The notes below the pieces were generated by a model. It was given only the letters and a program-made list of their open reading frames with translations. It was not told the DNA's origin and did no database searches. A stretch of 64,000 bases of DNA from Enterocloster alcoholdehydrogenati. Lineage in GTDB: Bacteria > Bacillota > Clostridia > Lachnospirales > Lachnospiraceae. Both the position numbers and the translations under genes were made by a program. Location: NCBI RefSeq assembly GCF_013282095.1, contig NZ_BLTJ01000007.1:1-64000 (forward strand), given 5' to 3'. Within the stretch, counting starts at the first letter, position 1, and every line of letters begins with the position of its first letter. Of the stretch, positions 44,498 through 54,503 are shown in pieces.

Positions 44498-45523
44498 CTA
44501 CAGGATCTTTCTGATCCATCCCTCAGGAGCCTCAATACGCCCCATCTGGATGCCCGTCAGGGTGTCATACAGTTTCTTTGTAACGGGGCCCATCTCCTCC
44601 ATGCCGCTTGAAAAGCAGATCTCTTTTCCGTGGTCAAAGACCTTTCCTACCGGTGAGATCACGGCTGCCGTGCCGCAGAGGCCGCACTCGGCAAATTCCT
44701 GTAACTCCTCCAGCTTTACCGGTCTTTGAGTTACCTTTAATCCCAGGTAATGTTCTGCCACATACATCAGAGACCGTCTTGTGATCGACGGCAGAATGGA
44801 ATCTGATTTGGGAGTTACTACCTCTCCGTCCTTTGTAATAAAGATGAAGTTTGCTCCTCCAGTCTCTTCCACATAGGTTCTGGTAGCGGGATCCAGGAAC
44901 ATATTTTCATCGAATCCGCTGGCGTGGGCCGTCTCATGGGCATGAAGGCTCATGGCATAGTTTAAGCCTGCCTTTACATGACCCGTACCATGGGGAGCCG
45001 CCCGGTCAAAGTCGCTGACACAAAGGGTGATCGGCTTCGCGCCGCCTTTAAAGTAAGGGCCAACCGGCGTTACAAACATCCTGAACTGATATTCGTCTGA
45101 GGGTTTTACGCCAATCACCGGGCCAGAGGCGAACATATAGGGCCGAATATAAAGGGTAGCTCCGCTGCCGTAGGGAGGCACCCAGGCTGCGTTTGCCTTT
45201 ACCACCTGATCCAGCGCCTTAAGAAAACGCTCCCTGGGAAATACGGGCATCTCCAGGCGGCTGGCAGAGTCCATCATCCTCTCTGCATTTAAGTCCGGGC
45301 GGAAGGTAACGATGCTGCCGTCCTCTGTGGTATATGCCTTTAAGCCTTCAAAGCACTCCTGACAATACTGCAGGATACCCGCGCACTCATTGAGCACTAC
45401 AGTAGAATCAGAAGTCAGTCTCCCTTCTCCCCATGCTCCATCCTTATAATCTGCTACATATCGCATATCTGTTGGCATATAGCTGAAACCGATATTGCCC
45501 CAGTCCAGATTTTTCTTTTCCAT
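44498..45523 (-). CDS. ilvE: Branched-chain amino acid aminotransferase
   Basis: A 341-residue class IV (PLP) aminotransferase for valine, leucine and isoleucine. It shows the N terminus MEKKNLDWGNIGFSYMPTDMRYV, QYCQECFEGLKAY, the Schiff-base Lys in HVKAGLNYAMSL, and VEETGGANFIFI and ITRRSLMYVAEH. GGAGG eight bases before the ATG at 45523 decides this start over upstream in-frame ATGs (45631 and others). It has a good promoter and a leader of about 125 bases with small hairpins, but no T-box is recognisable. Confidence 0.95.
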   Translation of the reverse strand: MEKKNLDWGNIGFSYMPTDMRYVADYKDGAWGEGRLTSDSTVVLNECAGILQYCQECFEGLKAYTTEDGSIVTFRPDLNAERMMDSASRLEMPVFPRERFLKALDQVVKANAAWVPPYGSGATLYIRPYMFASGPVIGVKPSDEYQFRMFVTPVGPYFKGGAKPITLCVSDFDRAAPHGTGHVKAGLNYAMSLHAHETAHASGFDENMFLDPATRTYVEETGGANFIFITKDGEVVTPKSDSILPSITRRSLMYVAEHYLGLKVTQRPVKLEELQEFAECGLCGTAAVISPVGKVFDHGKEICFSSGMEEMGPVTKKLYDTLTGIQMGRIEAPEGWIRKIL

Positions 45524-45654
45524 TGGCATTTCCTCCATTCCTGTCTGCGGGAAATATCCCGTTTTTCCATAACCGGCATTTATACATTCCAGCAGTTCTG
45601 CTGATTTTGTTTTATATACCATATCAGCCATTCTGCTTCTTTAAATTTACAGCC

Positions 45655-45683
45655 ATTATAGACGCATTACATGAGAAAATCAA
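45655..45683 (-). promoter_or_regulatory. ilvE: Promoter of ilvE
   Basis: On the minus strand TTGATT (45678-45683), a 17-base spacer and TATAAT (45655-45660). Confidence 0.65.
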
Positions 45684-45752
45684 CGAAAAAGTTTCATTCC
45701 GGATATATCATTACGATATGGAAGGTATAACCAGGCCTGTCTTTCTCTGAGG

Positions 45753-47381
45753 CTATTCCGCTTTTACATAACGGTCATAGGCTTTCTGGTAAAGCTCAAT
45801 ATAACGTCCTACATTCATCTTCTCAAGCTGCTTCTGGAAACCGTCCCAGTCGTCCACACCGCCTTCTACAATCCACTGAGCATACATTTTCATCACATAT
45901 GCATCAATATCGGTCTGTAAAACTCCAATCTCTTCAATTTCTTCTTCTGTGAAAAATACATTGGGATACATATTCTCTAAAGGTACATTATACGGAGCAT
46001 AAAATTCATCCAGTTCTTTTCTCTCCTGAAGGTTTTCGTTTAATTCCAGCTTGTCAATCATGGTCTGTGTGATCGCAAATACACCGCTGTTGCCAGGGCT
46101 GTAATCGTGAATCATGGTATCCAGAAGCATACCCTCCTGAGGCTTCATCTGACGGTATCCGCCATCCTCTGTCTTTTCCAGAGCTCTTCCCAGCAGACCC
46201 TGTCCAATCTCCAATGATGTCTCAGGCTCATAGGACTGGTCGATCCAGCGCATAAGAATCTCAGGTTTTTCTGCCTGCTTTGTAATTGCAAACGCACCTC
46301 TGGACATAACATCGGCATCCACAGTCCGCCATACCTGCTCTCCGCTGCTGCTCTTCAATGGTGCCATTGGAATATAATCATCCTTATTGTTTCCTGCAGT
46401 AGAGTTTCTGCTCCATCCCATAAATACACCAACGGTTTTTTCCGGATTCTGAACCTTGGACGCATATACATTTGCATCGTGAGTAAATACCTCTTTGTCG
46501 ATCAGGCCTTTCTTATACAGAGAACCGAACCAGTTCATGGCATCTCTGTATCCATCAGTTGTAGGTGTATAGACTACTTTACCGTTATTCACTACGAAAT
46601 GATAAATATCATCTAACTGGCCAAAGGTACCGAACATGGACTGAATTCCCTGCTGACGGTTATATGGATCGGCAGAATTATAACGGAATGTAAATGGGAT
46701 CTCATCGGAAGTGTCTCCGTTTCCATTCATGTCATTATTCTTAAATGCCTGCAGAACCGCTTCAAATTCTTCCGGTGTTTCAGGCACTTCCAGCCCCAGC
46801 TTGTCCAGCCATGTCTTATTGATAAACAGCTTATCATAGGTAGACGGATTTAATTCATTGATTGCTGGAAGAGCATAAATATTTCCATCCGGAGCAGTGA
46901 TCTGCTTACGGTACTCCGGATTTGAATCCAGAACTGCTTTTAAGTTTGGAGCATATGTATCAATCAAATCATTTAACGGAATTAAAATTCCCTGGGAACC
47001 ATACTTGATAATATCCACATCCGTTAATATGTTCTGTCCATAAAAAGCGTCCGGCAGCTCAGAACCGGCAAACAGCAGGCTCTTCTTTTCGCTCCATGCC
47101 TCAGAAGCTGCCATATTCCAGTCGATAATAACATTGGTCTCTTCTTCTAATGTTTTAAAGTATTCCAGCTCCTTGAAATTCTTGTTTCGCACTGAAATGC
47201 CTGCAATGTCATAGTGAACCGGCTGAGCCGTGATCGGAAGACCTTCTTTATTGAATGTCACTTCCGTTTCAGTTGTTTTATCTGTCTCTGTTTCCTTAGA
47301 CTCAGCCTGAGGAACACAGCCTGCCAGATTGACAGCCACTACCGCAGCAGCGAGTGCTGCCCATACCATTTTTTTCTTCAT
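45753..47381 (-). CDS. ABC transporter substrate-binding lipoprotein (LplA-like)
   Basis: A 542-residue extracellular solute-binding protein with a signal peptide and lipobox NLAGC (Cys about 22). The binding-protein fold includes FNKEGLPI, a calcium-loop-like DMNGNGDTSDEIPF and the C-terminal YAQWIVEGGVDDWDGF typical of LplA-type oligosaccharide-binding proteins. It lies 27 bases after the second permease in the order permease-permease-binding protein. No ATPase gene is present; such importers usually share an MsmX-type ATPase encoded elsewhere. Substrates are probably uronate-containing oligosaccharides, given the lyase and GH88 nearby. Confidence 0.92.
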   Translation of the reverse strand: MKKKMVWAALAAAVVAVNLAGCVPQAESKETETDKTTETEVTFNKEGLPITAQPVHYDIAGISVRNKNFKELEYFKTLEEETNVIIDWNMAASEAWSEKKSLLFAGSELPDAFYGQNILTDVDIIKYGSQGILIPLNDLIDTYAPNLKAVLDSNPEYRKQITAPDGNIYALPAINELNPSTYDKLFINKTWLDKLGLEVPETPEEFEAVLQAFKNNDMNGNGDTSDEIPFTFRYNSADPYNRQQGIQSMFGTFGQLDDIYHFVVNNGKVVYTPTTDGYRDAMNWFGSLYKKGLIDKEVFTHDANVYASKVQNPEKTVGVFMGWSRNSTAGNNKDDYIPMAPLKSSSGEQVWRTVDADVMSRGAFAITKQAEKPEILMRWIDQSYEPETSLEIGQGLLGRALEKTEDGGYRQMKPQEGMLLDTMIHDYSPGNSGVFAITQTMIDKLELNENLQERKELDEFYAPYNVPLENMYPNVFFTEEEIEEIGVLQTDIDAYVMKMYAQWIVEGGVDDWDGFQKQLEKMNVGRYIELYQKAYDRYVKAE

Positions 47382-47408
47382 TGCTCGTTTACTCCTTTTC
47401 TTTCATTT

Positions 47409-48314
47409 TTATCCCTTTACAGAACCAACCATAATGCCTTTTTCAAAATGCTTCTGAAGGAATGGATAAATAGCCAGTACCGGTAATGTGGATACAATGA
47501 TGACTCCATATTTCAGCAATTCAGCCGCTTTCTGCTGTTCCATCATACTGTCCACATCTCCCAGACCGGACGCCTGATTCTGTAAAAGAATGCTTCGTAA
47601 GGTCATCTGCAGAGGATGCAGCCCTTCATCCTGAAGATAGATCAAACCATTCATAAACTCATTCCAGTGTGCTACACCATAGTATAAAACCAGCACTACA
47701 ATAATTGTTTTTGACAGAGGCAGCACCATCTTGGTAAAAAAGGCAATATGACTGCATCCGTCAATGGAAGCCGCTTCATAAAGTTCTTCCGGAATATTGG
47801 TAGCAATGTAATTCATGGCAATTATCAGGTTGAATACATTCATAGCCGGAAGCAGCACCATAACCCACGGAGTATTATAAAGGTGAAGATCATTCATCCA
47901 TAGATAGGTAGGAATCATTCCCCCCTGAAAATACATGGTAAACATCGCAAGGAACAGCAATGGTTTTCTTGCAAAGAAATTTTTCCGGCTTAATGGATAC
48001 GCCATCATCATTGTAAGGAAAATATTAATGGTTGTACCCACAACCGTATAAAAAATTGTATTGCTGTAGGATCGCCATATTTTGGTATTTTCAAAAATTT
48101 TCTGATATCCCAGAGTATTAAAACCTACCGGCCAGAAGGAGATCTGGCCGTTGTTAATAGCTACGGGATCTGAGAATGACGCTATAATAATAAAATACAT
48201 GGGATATAAAATGATTAAAGCAAACAGTCCCAGCAAACCATAATTCAAAATATCAAACAGCTTATCCGACAGCGACTGTGAACGAAAGCCTCTGTGCAGT
48301 CTTTTCTTTTTCAC
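47409..48314 (-). CDS. Carbohydrate ABC transporter permease (LplC/YtcP-like)
   Basis: A 301-residue inner-membrane permease with six helices and the EAA loop EELYEAASIDGCSHIAFFTKMVLPLSKT. The long cytoplasmic N terminus and the FSDPVAINNGQISFWPVGFN segment mark the LplC/YtcP group. The start codon is GTG at 48314, preceded by GGAGGGGAG. It pairs with the permease 13 bases upstream and feeds the binding protein gene downstream. Confidence 0.93.
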   Translation of the reverse strand: MKKKRLHRGFRSQSLSDKLFDILNYGLLGLFALIILYPMYFIIIASFSDPVAINNGQISFWPVGFNTLGYQKIFENTKIWRSYSNTIFYTVVGTTINIFLTMMMAYPLSRKNFFARKPLLFLAMFTMYFQGGMIPTYLWMNDLHLYNTPWVMVLLPAMNVFNLIIAMNYIATNIPEELYEAASIDGCSHIAFFTKMVLPLSKTIIVVLVLYYGVAHWNEFMNGLIYLQDEGLHPLQMTLRSILLQNQASGLGDVDSMMEQQKAAELLKYGVIIVSTLPVLAIYPFLQKHFEKGIMVGSVKG

Positions 48315-48327
48315 GTTTCTCCCCTCC

Positions 48328-49242
48328 TTACCACAAGCTGTTGCTTGTAATCTTTTTGGCCAGTTTATTAAAGCTTACCAGCAAAATAATGTTAATAATG
48401 TTATTAAACAGGTTAATCGCCGCAGAATAACTGTACTGTGCATCAATCATACCCACCTTGTAAATATAGGTAGAAATGATTTCACTGGATGCCAGATTCT
48501 GTGCGTTCTGCATCAGATATGCTTTCTGAAAGCCCAGATTCATTACCTTTCCTACTTCAAGAATCAGCATCATTACCACAGTTGGCATGATTCCAGGAAG
48601 ATCAATATGCCAGATTCTCTGCCATTTGTTCGCTCCGTCTACCTGCGCCGCTTCATACAGATCCTGACTGACCCCAGCCAGCGCTGCTATATAAATGATC
48701 GCGCTCCATCCTGCATTCTGCCAGATTCCCGACAGTACAAAGGTTCCTTTAAAATATTTCGGATCCCCCAGAAAGAAAATGGGTTCTCCTCCGAATAGCT
48801 GGATGATCTGATTCACAACGCCGTTTCTGGGCGATAAGAAAATATAGAGCATACCTGTTAATACAACAATTGAAATAAAATGCGGGCAGTATGCCACAGA
48901 TTGTACAAATTTTCTGTAACGTGCATTCTTTACCTGATTCAGCATGATCGCAAGAATAATCGGAATCGGAAAACCAATTAAAATCTGCATAAAGCTGAGT
49001 CCCAATGTGTTTTTGATCAGCGGCCAGAATTGAGATGAGGAAAAGAACCGTTTAAAATGTTCCAGTCCGCACCATTCGCTTCCCCATATTCCGTCTACCG
49101 CCCGGAAATCCTTAAAAGCAATCTGCACACCATACATTGGCACATAATGAAAAATAATGAAATACGCTACCGGCAGAGCGCACAGCAACAGGAGCTGCCA
49201 GTCTCTTTTTATGTATCGCCTCAGCTGCTTCCCCATAAACAT
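48328..49242 (-). CDS. Carbohydrate ABC transporter permease (LplB-like)
   Basis: A 304-residue permease of the LplB group, with the N terminus RDWQLLLLCALPVAYFIIFHYVPMYGVQIAFKDF and the EAA loop QDLYEAAQVDGANKWQRIWHIDLPGI. Six helices are expected. The frame is open far upstream, but AGGAGGT just before the ATG at 49242 supports this start (an ATG at 49236 is an alternative). It is the first gene of the importer operon, divergent from the AraC-type regulator across 277 bases with no other gene. Confidence 0.92.
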   Translation of the reverse strand: MFMGKQLRRYIKRDWQLLLLCALPVAYFIIFHYVPMYGVQIAFKDFRAVDGIWGSEWCGLEHFKRFFSSSQFWPLIKNTLGLSFMQILIGFPIPIILAIMLNQVKNARYRKFVQSVAYCPHFISIVVLTGMLYIFLSPRNGVVNQIIQLFGGEPIFFLGDPKYFKGTFVLSGIWQNAGWSAIIYIAALAGVSQDLYEAAQVDGANKWQRIWHIDLPGIMPTVVMMLILEVGKVMNLGFQKAYLMQNAQNLASSEIISTYIYKVGMIDAQYSYSAAINLFNNIINIILLVSFNKLAKKITSNSLW

Positions 49243-49453
49243 ATTACCTCCTTTTTGTCGTTTCGTTTTGTCGTGTCCACTATAATTTGATTCTGCCTGA
49301 ATTGCAACGGACATTTTTTCTCTCCCATTTGCAGGACTTTTTTTATATCTCATCCGCCTTATGCGCATTTTTTTCCACTTGACCAATTTTATCATCGCAT
49401 TTTTCCGTCTTTTCTCCGTTTTCTTCATATTTATACAGCATAATGGCTTATTC

Positions 49454-49482
49454 TTGCTTTTGCTATCTGTATACGCTATAAT
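49454..49482 (+). promoter_or_regulatory. Promoter of the AraC/YesN-type regulator
   Basis: TTGCTT (49454-49459), a 17-base spacer and TATAAT (49477-49482), about 38 bases before the gene. Confidence 0.65.
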
Positions 49483-49519
49483 AAAAGCTGCACAAAAGTA
49501 ATGGGGAGGATAAAATAAA

Positions 49520-51733
49520 ATGGAGAATACAAGACATCGAAAGCTGCTGCCAAAGAATTTTTCAAAACTGTATTCCCGTCTCCTTTTTTCCTATACAGTC
49601 GTTCTCTTAATACCGCTCGTTGTACTTATCTACTTCTATTCCTCACGGTTTATGAAGCGGTTCTATACAGAAATATATAATACGGTAGATTCTGAGCTGA
49701 TCCAGTTTGGAACACAGATGGATAATGAATGGAACAGTATGCAGAGCATTACAGACCATCTTACCATGACCGGTGTCACCTCACAGGCAGCAAACGCAGC
49801 AGGTCCTTTGGAACTTAAGCCTGTCATTACTGCATTATCCAACTATCGATCTGCCAATCCATTCCTGACGGATATTGTGTTGGTTATGAAAGACCAGCCC
49901 TACGTTACCACCTGCTTTACTACAGCGGAAAGGGAGTATTATTTCAATCAGCTGGTCACTCCTGCCAACACAGGAACCTCCAAAAATGTACTGACGGATC
50001 TGATTGATTCTACCCGGCCATGCTGTCTTCCCAGTCAGCCGCTTACCAACCGCTCGCTTAATACCACAACAGAAAATACTCTCATTTTTTCATTTCCTGT
50101 TTTTTCGGATTACCAGAAGCTGGTTGGAACGGTTATGTTTTTCGTTTCAGAACACTCGGTACAGAACTTTAAAAGTCCTCGCCTGATCAGTTACCAGTCG
50201 CAGCTTTATATTATGGATCAGACAAATTCTGTCATCATGTCCCTTGGGCCTTCTCCTGAGGCGATCCATGAAAATAAGGGGCAGTACATCGTCCGCAGTT
50301 GGCATTCACCGGAAAATAACTGGTCTTATTTAGCCTACCTGCCCAACAGGCAGGATACCTTTGCACAGGTTTCCTCCATTACATGGGAGTTTATCTTTTC
50401 TATTATTATTGCACTTTTGCTGGCCTGCCTTGTGATCTATACCCTATCCAGGCTCAACTATGCTCCCATCCGGAATCTGCTGAAGAAATCCAGGCAGCTT
50501 CTCCCCTCCTCATCGTATGGCCCGGATGAGTTAGACTCTATTTCCTATGCCCTGGATTACCTGGCTGATCAGAACAATGAGCTCTCCTCCAAACTTTCCG
50601 GAAGCCTGAATGCGGTGAGAAATGAACGTCTGTTCCGTCTCCTCAGCGGAAGATACGATTCCCGGCAGGATTTTAATCTTGACTGTTCCGAGCTGGATCT
50701 GTATCTTCCCAAGGGAAGCTACTGCGCTGCCATTATGCTGCTCCATCATACCGATCCGAATATTGACCGGATAGCAAAAGATATACAGAAACATTCCTCC
50801 ATTCCTTATATTTACTACTGCATCCATTCACTGCACCCGGAACAGATCATCTTCCTTGTGACTCTGACAGACAGCCAGCAGTCCCCAAACCTCTGTTTTG
50901 AGGATCTGCGAATGTTTCTTGCTAAAAAGTACCAGATTGCATCCACTATTGGAATCGGCACAGCCACCGAACAGACTGACTGCATCATGCAGTCTTATAT
51001 GGAAGCAGCCAGCGCGCTGGACTACCGTTTTGTAAAGGGAAACGGGACTGTAATCCAGTTTCAGGAAATTACTGACTTTAGCCAGAGCAGTGCCGTATAC
51101 CCCCTTGAGGAATTTACAGTTCTGAAAAATGCACTTTTTACCCAAAACAGGCCGGCTATCCATACCTCCATCCAGAATATCATTCTGTTTATGGAGCAGA
51201 ACCCTCTGCCCCTTTATCTTGCCCGCAGCATTTGCTTTGACCTGGTGCGTCTGGTGAAAAAGCAATATAATACGGAAGCATTTAATACCTCCGTATTAGA
51301 ACTGTCCAACATGGAAACGGCCCAGGAAATCACGGATATGCTGAAGTCCTGGAGCCAGAAGCTTCAGGAACTCCCTTCGGAAAAGAAACGCAGTTCGATT
51401 GCGGAAATTCTTGCATATCTGGATCAATATGTATTAAGTCCTGACTTTTCTGTTTATGAGGCTTCGGAACATTTCCATATGACGCTTCCTGCATTCAGCA
51501 AATATTTTAAAGAGTCTACCGGTAAAAATGTAATGGATTACACTATCCAGTCGCGCATTCAAAAGGCCAGAGAACTGCTGACCCATACGAACCTCCCTCT
51601 GAAGGATATCTCAGAGCAGGTAGGCTATTACAACGTCTCCAGCTTTACCCGCCGCTTTAAGCTCAACCAGGGCTGTACTCCCGGCGAATACAGGAAATCT
51701 GCGGCCCGCAGCCAAAACAGCTCCCTGTCCTGA
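49520..51733 (+). CDS. Membrane-bound AraC-family regulator (YesN-like, Cache sensor)
   Basis: A 737-residue one-component regulator. Helix 1 lies at about residues 20-42, an extracytoplasmic Cache-like sensor fills about 45-285, and helix 2 is at about 290-312. A cytoplasmic linker follows, then a C-terminal AraC DNA-binding domain with two helix-turn-helix motifs (YEASEHFHMTLPAFSKYFKESTGKNVMDYTIQSRIQKARELL and LPLKDISEQVGYYNVSSFTRRFKLNQGCTPGEYRK). Such proteins sense extracellular sugars and activate adjacent LplABC importers. It is divergent from the importer and upstream of the lyase gene, so it is the likely regulator of the locus. GGAGGA precedes the ATG. Confidence 0.9.
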   Translation: MENTRHRKLLPKNFSKLYSRLLFSYTVVLLIPLVVLIYFYSSRFMKRFYTEIYNTVDSELIQFGTQMDNEWNSMQSITDHLTMTGVTSQAANAAGPLELKPVITALSNYRSANPFLTDIVLVMKDQPYVTTCFTTAEREYYFNQLVTPANTGTSKNVLTDLIDSTRPCCLPSQPLTNRSLNTTTENTLIFSFPVFSDYQKLVGTVMFFVSEHSVQNFKSPRLISYQSQLYIMDQTNSVIMSLGPSPEAIHENKGQYIVRSWHSPENNWSYLAYLPNRQDTFAQVSSITWEFIFSIIIALLLACLVIYTLSRLNYAPIRNLLKKSRQLLPSSSYGPDELDSISYALDYLADQNNELSSKLSGSLNAVRNERLFRLLSGRYDSRQDFNLDCSELDLYLPKGSYCAAIMLLHHTDPNIDRIAKDIQKHSSIPYIYYCIHSLHPEQIIFLVTLTDSQQSPNLCFEDLRMFLAKKYQIASTIGIGTATEQTDCIMQSYMEAASALDYRFVKGNGTVIQFQEITDFSQSSAVYPLEEFTVLKNALFTQNRPAIHTSIQNIILFMEQNPLPLYLARSICFDLVRLVKKQYNTEAFNTSVLELSNMETAQEITDMLKSWSQKLQELPSEKKRSSIAEILAYLDQYVLSPDFSVYEASEHFHMTLPAFSKYFKESTGKNVMDYTIQSRIQKARELLTHTNLPLKDISEQVGYYNVSSFTRRFKLNQGCTPGEYRKSAARSQNSSLS

Positions 51734-51860
51734 TATGCCGATTTTTCCAGTATGCAGCTTTTGGAAAAAAAAGCTGCTTCCATATTAAAAACAGATAATT
51801 GCTATTTTACCTCCCTGCTGTTAAGGTACTTATATAACTTAAACGAGGGAGGTATTCTTT

Positions 51861-53918
51861 GTGCTTCATGCAGACTATACACTAAAAGACATTTTAAAAG
51901 ACGGGATTACCATATCTGATGTGTTAGCTCAGTTAAAGCTGCGGGAAAAGGACTTTCAAAAGGAGGTTTCTTTCATTCAGCAGGGAGAACGCATCCGCAG
52001 TCTTTTTCCTGATATCTATTCCAGCCGGATGGACCGCGCGCAGCATAACCTGGACGGTTATGCTATTCTTCCCGGTTCATCTTCCTGGCATTTTATTGGC
52101 AATCCTGTCAAATGGTATGAAAATATCTACGACTATGCAGAATATTCCTATCAGTTAAACCGTATGGATCACTGGAGAACCATGGCGGAAGCATACTCAT
52201 TTACCGGCGACATCCAATATGCTCAGAAAATTGTGGATGAATTTTATCACTGGGTTGAAGAATGCCCCTGCCAGCCTCTCTATAATCAGCAGGGCGAACT
52301 TGCCCTTATGGACTTTGACGGTTATGAATGCAATCAGGGCATCTGGCGTTCTCTGGAAGTGGGTATCCGTATGTACCGCACCTGGCCCTATATCATTCAT
52401 CATCTGCTTGACAGCGGACTGATTGATGAGAAATTCCTGGAAACCTATCTGTTAAGCATTTACCAGCATGGCCGTGTTCTGTATCTGATCACGCCAAAAC
52501 TTTGGCCCAATGCAGACCACAACCACTATCTCATGGAAAACAATGGCCTGCTCTATCTGTCCTGTATGTTCCCTGAGCTAAAGGATTCGGATACCTGGAA
52601 AGCCCACGCCATTCATGAAATGGAGCGCAGTATTATGGCCCAGGTAACGGATGAGGGCGGACAGATTGAAGGCTGTGCTTCTTATCACAACGGCTGCACC
52701 TACTGGTTTGCCCTTCCGCTCCTTCTGTCCAAGAAATATGGTTTTTCCATGTCCTGTGCTTATCAGGAACGCGTTAAGAAAATGGTGGAATACTCCACCC
52801 ATGCTACACGTCCCTGCGGCGGCAACAGCGCCTGGGGAGACAGCCATACAAAAAGCGGCACCTTCTCCGTAGGGGCATTCTGCTACTATCTTGCCACTGG
52901 TGACGGAACTTACATTGCCAATGCTCTCTGTTACTACTCCATCGGAGATTTTCTGAATGTGATCGCGCCTTATATCTGGGAAGTTCCTGATCTGGAGGAT
53001 CTGAACCGCTGGATCCAGACTGCGCAGCAGCATCACAGATATCCTGAGCTGCCTACGGTTTCCTGGCAGAAAAAGCTGAAGCAGACATTTCTTCGGACCG
53101 ACTGGAGCAATGATGCCCTTTATGTCATGTTCGCATGCCGTACTCCCATTCAAAATGAGCATGAGCATATTGATCCCGCCGGCTTTGAGTTTACCGCCTA
53201 TGGACGGACGCTTCTGGGAGATCCGTCTATCTATACCTATAAAAATGATGAAAACCGGAAAAAGGCAAAATCGGCCCACTGGCATAATTGTCTGACACTT
53301 AACCACCGTAATCCCTGGGAATATATCTCTTCCTGGGAATCAGGAAAACAGGATATCGGCGATATCATGTGCGTGAAACAAAACAGCCAGTTCATGTACG
53401 CCACCGCATTCCATATGAACTACCGGCCGACCAGACATCAGAGAACGGTTGCTGTCGTTGACTCCCGTTTTCTTGCAGTTATGGACTATCTGGAAGATAT
53501 TGAGCCGGACACCAGCGTCCAGATCAATTTCCACATGGATGCGTCGAGAGCTGTTGCTGATTCTGAGCAGTCATTTGCCCAGTCCCTGTCCGATGATGCA
53601 AATGTTGCGGTGTTCTCAGACAAGCGTCTGAAACCCCATCTGGTTCCTGCCAAAATTTCTGTCATCGATTACACCTGGCATGATACCATGATTGCCCGGT
53701 TTGAAACAGACCATCTCTCCGATACAGACACCGCGTTTCTCTCCGTAGCAGTTCCTCTTCGTCCCGGCTGCACGGCTCCGTCTGTAACAGATATAAACAG
53801 CCATATCGTCCGTCCGGGAGAAGTCCATTTCTCCGTCCGGATTGATAATACCTATTATACACTGAAACTTTCAGACGGCAGTCTTACCGTAGAACGCACA
53901 GCTGCATCCCAGGCATAA
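51861..53918 (+). CDS. Heparinase II/III family polysaccharide lyase (cytoplasmic)
   Basis: A 685-residue protein with an N-terminal (alpha/alpha) toroid (WHFIGNPVKWYENIYDYAEYSYQLNRMDHWRTMAEAY; NADHNHYLMENNGLLYLS; GGQIEGCASYHNGCTYWF, with candidate catalytic Asn, His and Tyr) and a C-terminal beta-sandwich with NEHEHIDPAGFEFTAYGRTLLGDP, a heparinase II/III hallmark. No signal peptide is present, so it probably acts on imported oligosaccharides. The exact PL family (12, 15, 17 or 21) and substrate (glycosaminoglycan or alginate-like) cannot be fixed by eye. The start is GTG after GGGAGGT. It lies 127 bases after the regulator gene. Confidence 0.85.
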   Translation: MLHADYTLKDILKDGITISDVLAQLKLREKDFQKEVSFIQQGERIRSLFPDIYSSRMDRAQHNLDGYAILPGSSSWHFIGNPVKWYENIYDYAEYSYQLNRMDHWRTMAEAYSFTGDIQYAQKIVDEFYHWVEECPCQPLYNQQGELALMDFDGYECNQGIWRSLEVGIRMYRTWPYIIHHLLDSGLIDEKFLETYLLSIYQHGRVLYLITPKLWPNADHNHYLMENNGLLYLSCMFPELKDSDTWKAHAIHEMERSIMAQVTDEGGQIEGCASYHNGCTYWFALPLLLSKKYGFSMSCAYQERVKKMVEYSTHATRPCGGNSAWGDSHTKSGTFSVGAFCYYLATGDGTYIANALCYYSIGDFLNVIAPYIWEVPDLEDLNRWIQTAQQHHRYPELPTVSWQKKLKQTFLRTDWSNDALYVMFACRTPIQNEHEHIDPAGFEFTAYGRTLLGDPSIYTYKNDENRKKAKSAHWHNCLTLNHRNPWEYISSWESGKQDIGDIMCVKQNSQFMYATAFHMNYRPTRHQRTVAVVDSRFLAVMDYLEDIEPDTSVQINFHMDASRAVADSEQSFAQSLSDDANVAVFSDKRLKPHLVPAKISVIDYTWHDTMIARFETDHLSDTDTAFLSVAVPLRPGCTAPSVTDINSHIVRPGEVHFSVRIDNTYYTLKLSDGSLTVERTAASQA

Positions 53919-53976
53919 CTTAAAAAGCTGCTCCCTGCAACGGGCAGAACCCATATGGAAGGAATTTAATAACCAC

Positions 53977-54018
53977 AGGGCGGCACAGTCGAAAGGCTAT
54001 GCCGTTCTGCTTTTTCTT
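53977..54018 (+). terminator. Terminator of the lyase gene
   Basis: AGGGCGGCA (53977-53985) pairs with TGCCGTTCT (54000-54008), including two G-U pairs, followed by GCTTTTTCTTTG. Confidence 0.6.
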
Positions 54019-54072
54019 TGCCAACTCACTCCTTAATACGGGAAAATTTCCAAAATACCAAAGATACACAAA

Positions 54073-54099
54073 AGAAAAAACGCCGCAATCTGCGACGTT
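54073..54099 (-). terminator. Terminator of the HxlR regulator gene
   Basis: On the minus strand AACGTCGCA pairs with TGCGGCGTT (one mismatch), followed by TTTTTTC. It lies about 45 bases after the stop codon at 54144. Confidence 0.72.
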
Positions 54100-54143
54100 C
54101 CAATACGAGTTAATGTATGTTTCCTATCCCTTTTATCCGCAAG

Positions 54144-54491
54144 TTATATATTCCAATCCTCTGGAATATGCTCTGTTCCCCAATGACAGACTGCAGAAAG
54201 TACAGGCATTAAAGTTTTTCCTGTTTCTGATAAACTGTATTCTACTTTAGGTGGTACTTGCGGATACTCTCTGCGTCGGATAAGTCCATCATTTTCTAAT
54301 TCCTTTAGTTGGTTGCTTAGCATTTTATGTGTTACTTTACCCAATGCACGCTTTAGCTCGCTGTACCGAAGAACTTCTTTCTTCCATAACCAAAATAAAA
54401 TATGCATTTTCCATTTACCATCTATTAAGGAAATAGCGTAAGCAAACGGACGTACATTCACTTCCTTACAAAATTCGTATTTATCATTCAT
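54144..54491 (-). CDS. HxlR family transcriptional regulator
   Basis: A 115-residue winged-helix regulator of the HxlR family. The typical sequence is NVRPFAYAISLIDGKWKMHILFWLW, LRYSELKRALGKVTHKMLSNQLKELENDGLIRRREYPQVPPKVEYSLSETGKTLMPVL. Relatives sense reactive electrophiles or redox state and control a neighbouring reductase. AAAGGAGAG before the ATG at 54491 sets the start. It is divergent from the old-yellow-enzyme gene with a palindrome between them. The pair is AT-rich compared with its surroundings. Confidence 0.92.
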   Translation of the reverse strand: MNDKYEFCKEVNVRPFAYAISLIDGKWKMHILFWLWKKEVLRYSELKRALGKVTHKMLSNQLKELENDGLIRRREYPQVPPKVEYSLSETGKTLMPVLSAVCHWGTEHIPEDWNI

Positions 54492-54503
54492 CCCATAACT
54501 CTC

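Noticed and set aside
45524-45655. T-box or leucine attenuator before ilvE.
   Set aside because: Small hairpins are present, but there is no AGGGTGGNACCGCG box, specifier loop or leucine-rich leader peptide.
51795-51857. Hairpin masking the ribosome site of the lyase gene (TACCTCCC with GGGAGGTA).
   Set aside because: The complement falls in the spacer of the likely promoter (TTGCTA-17-TAAGGT), so it would probably not be transcribed; kept only as a remark.
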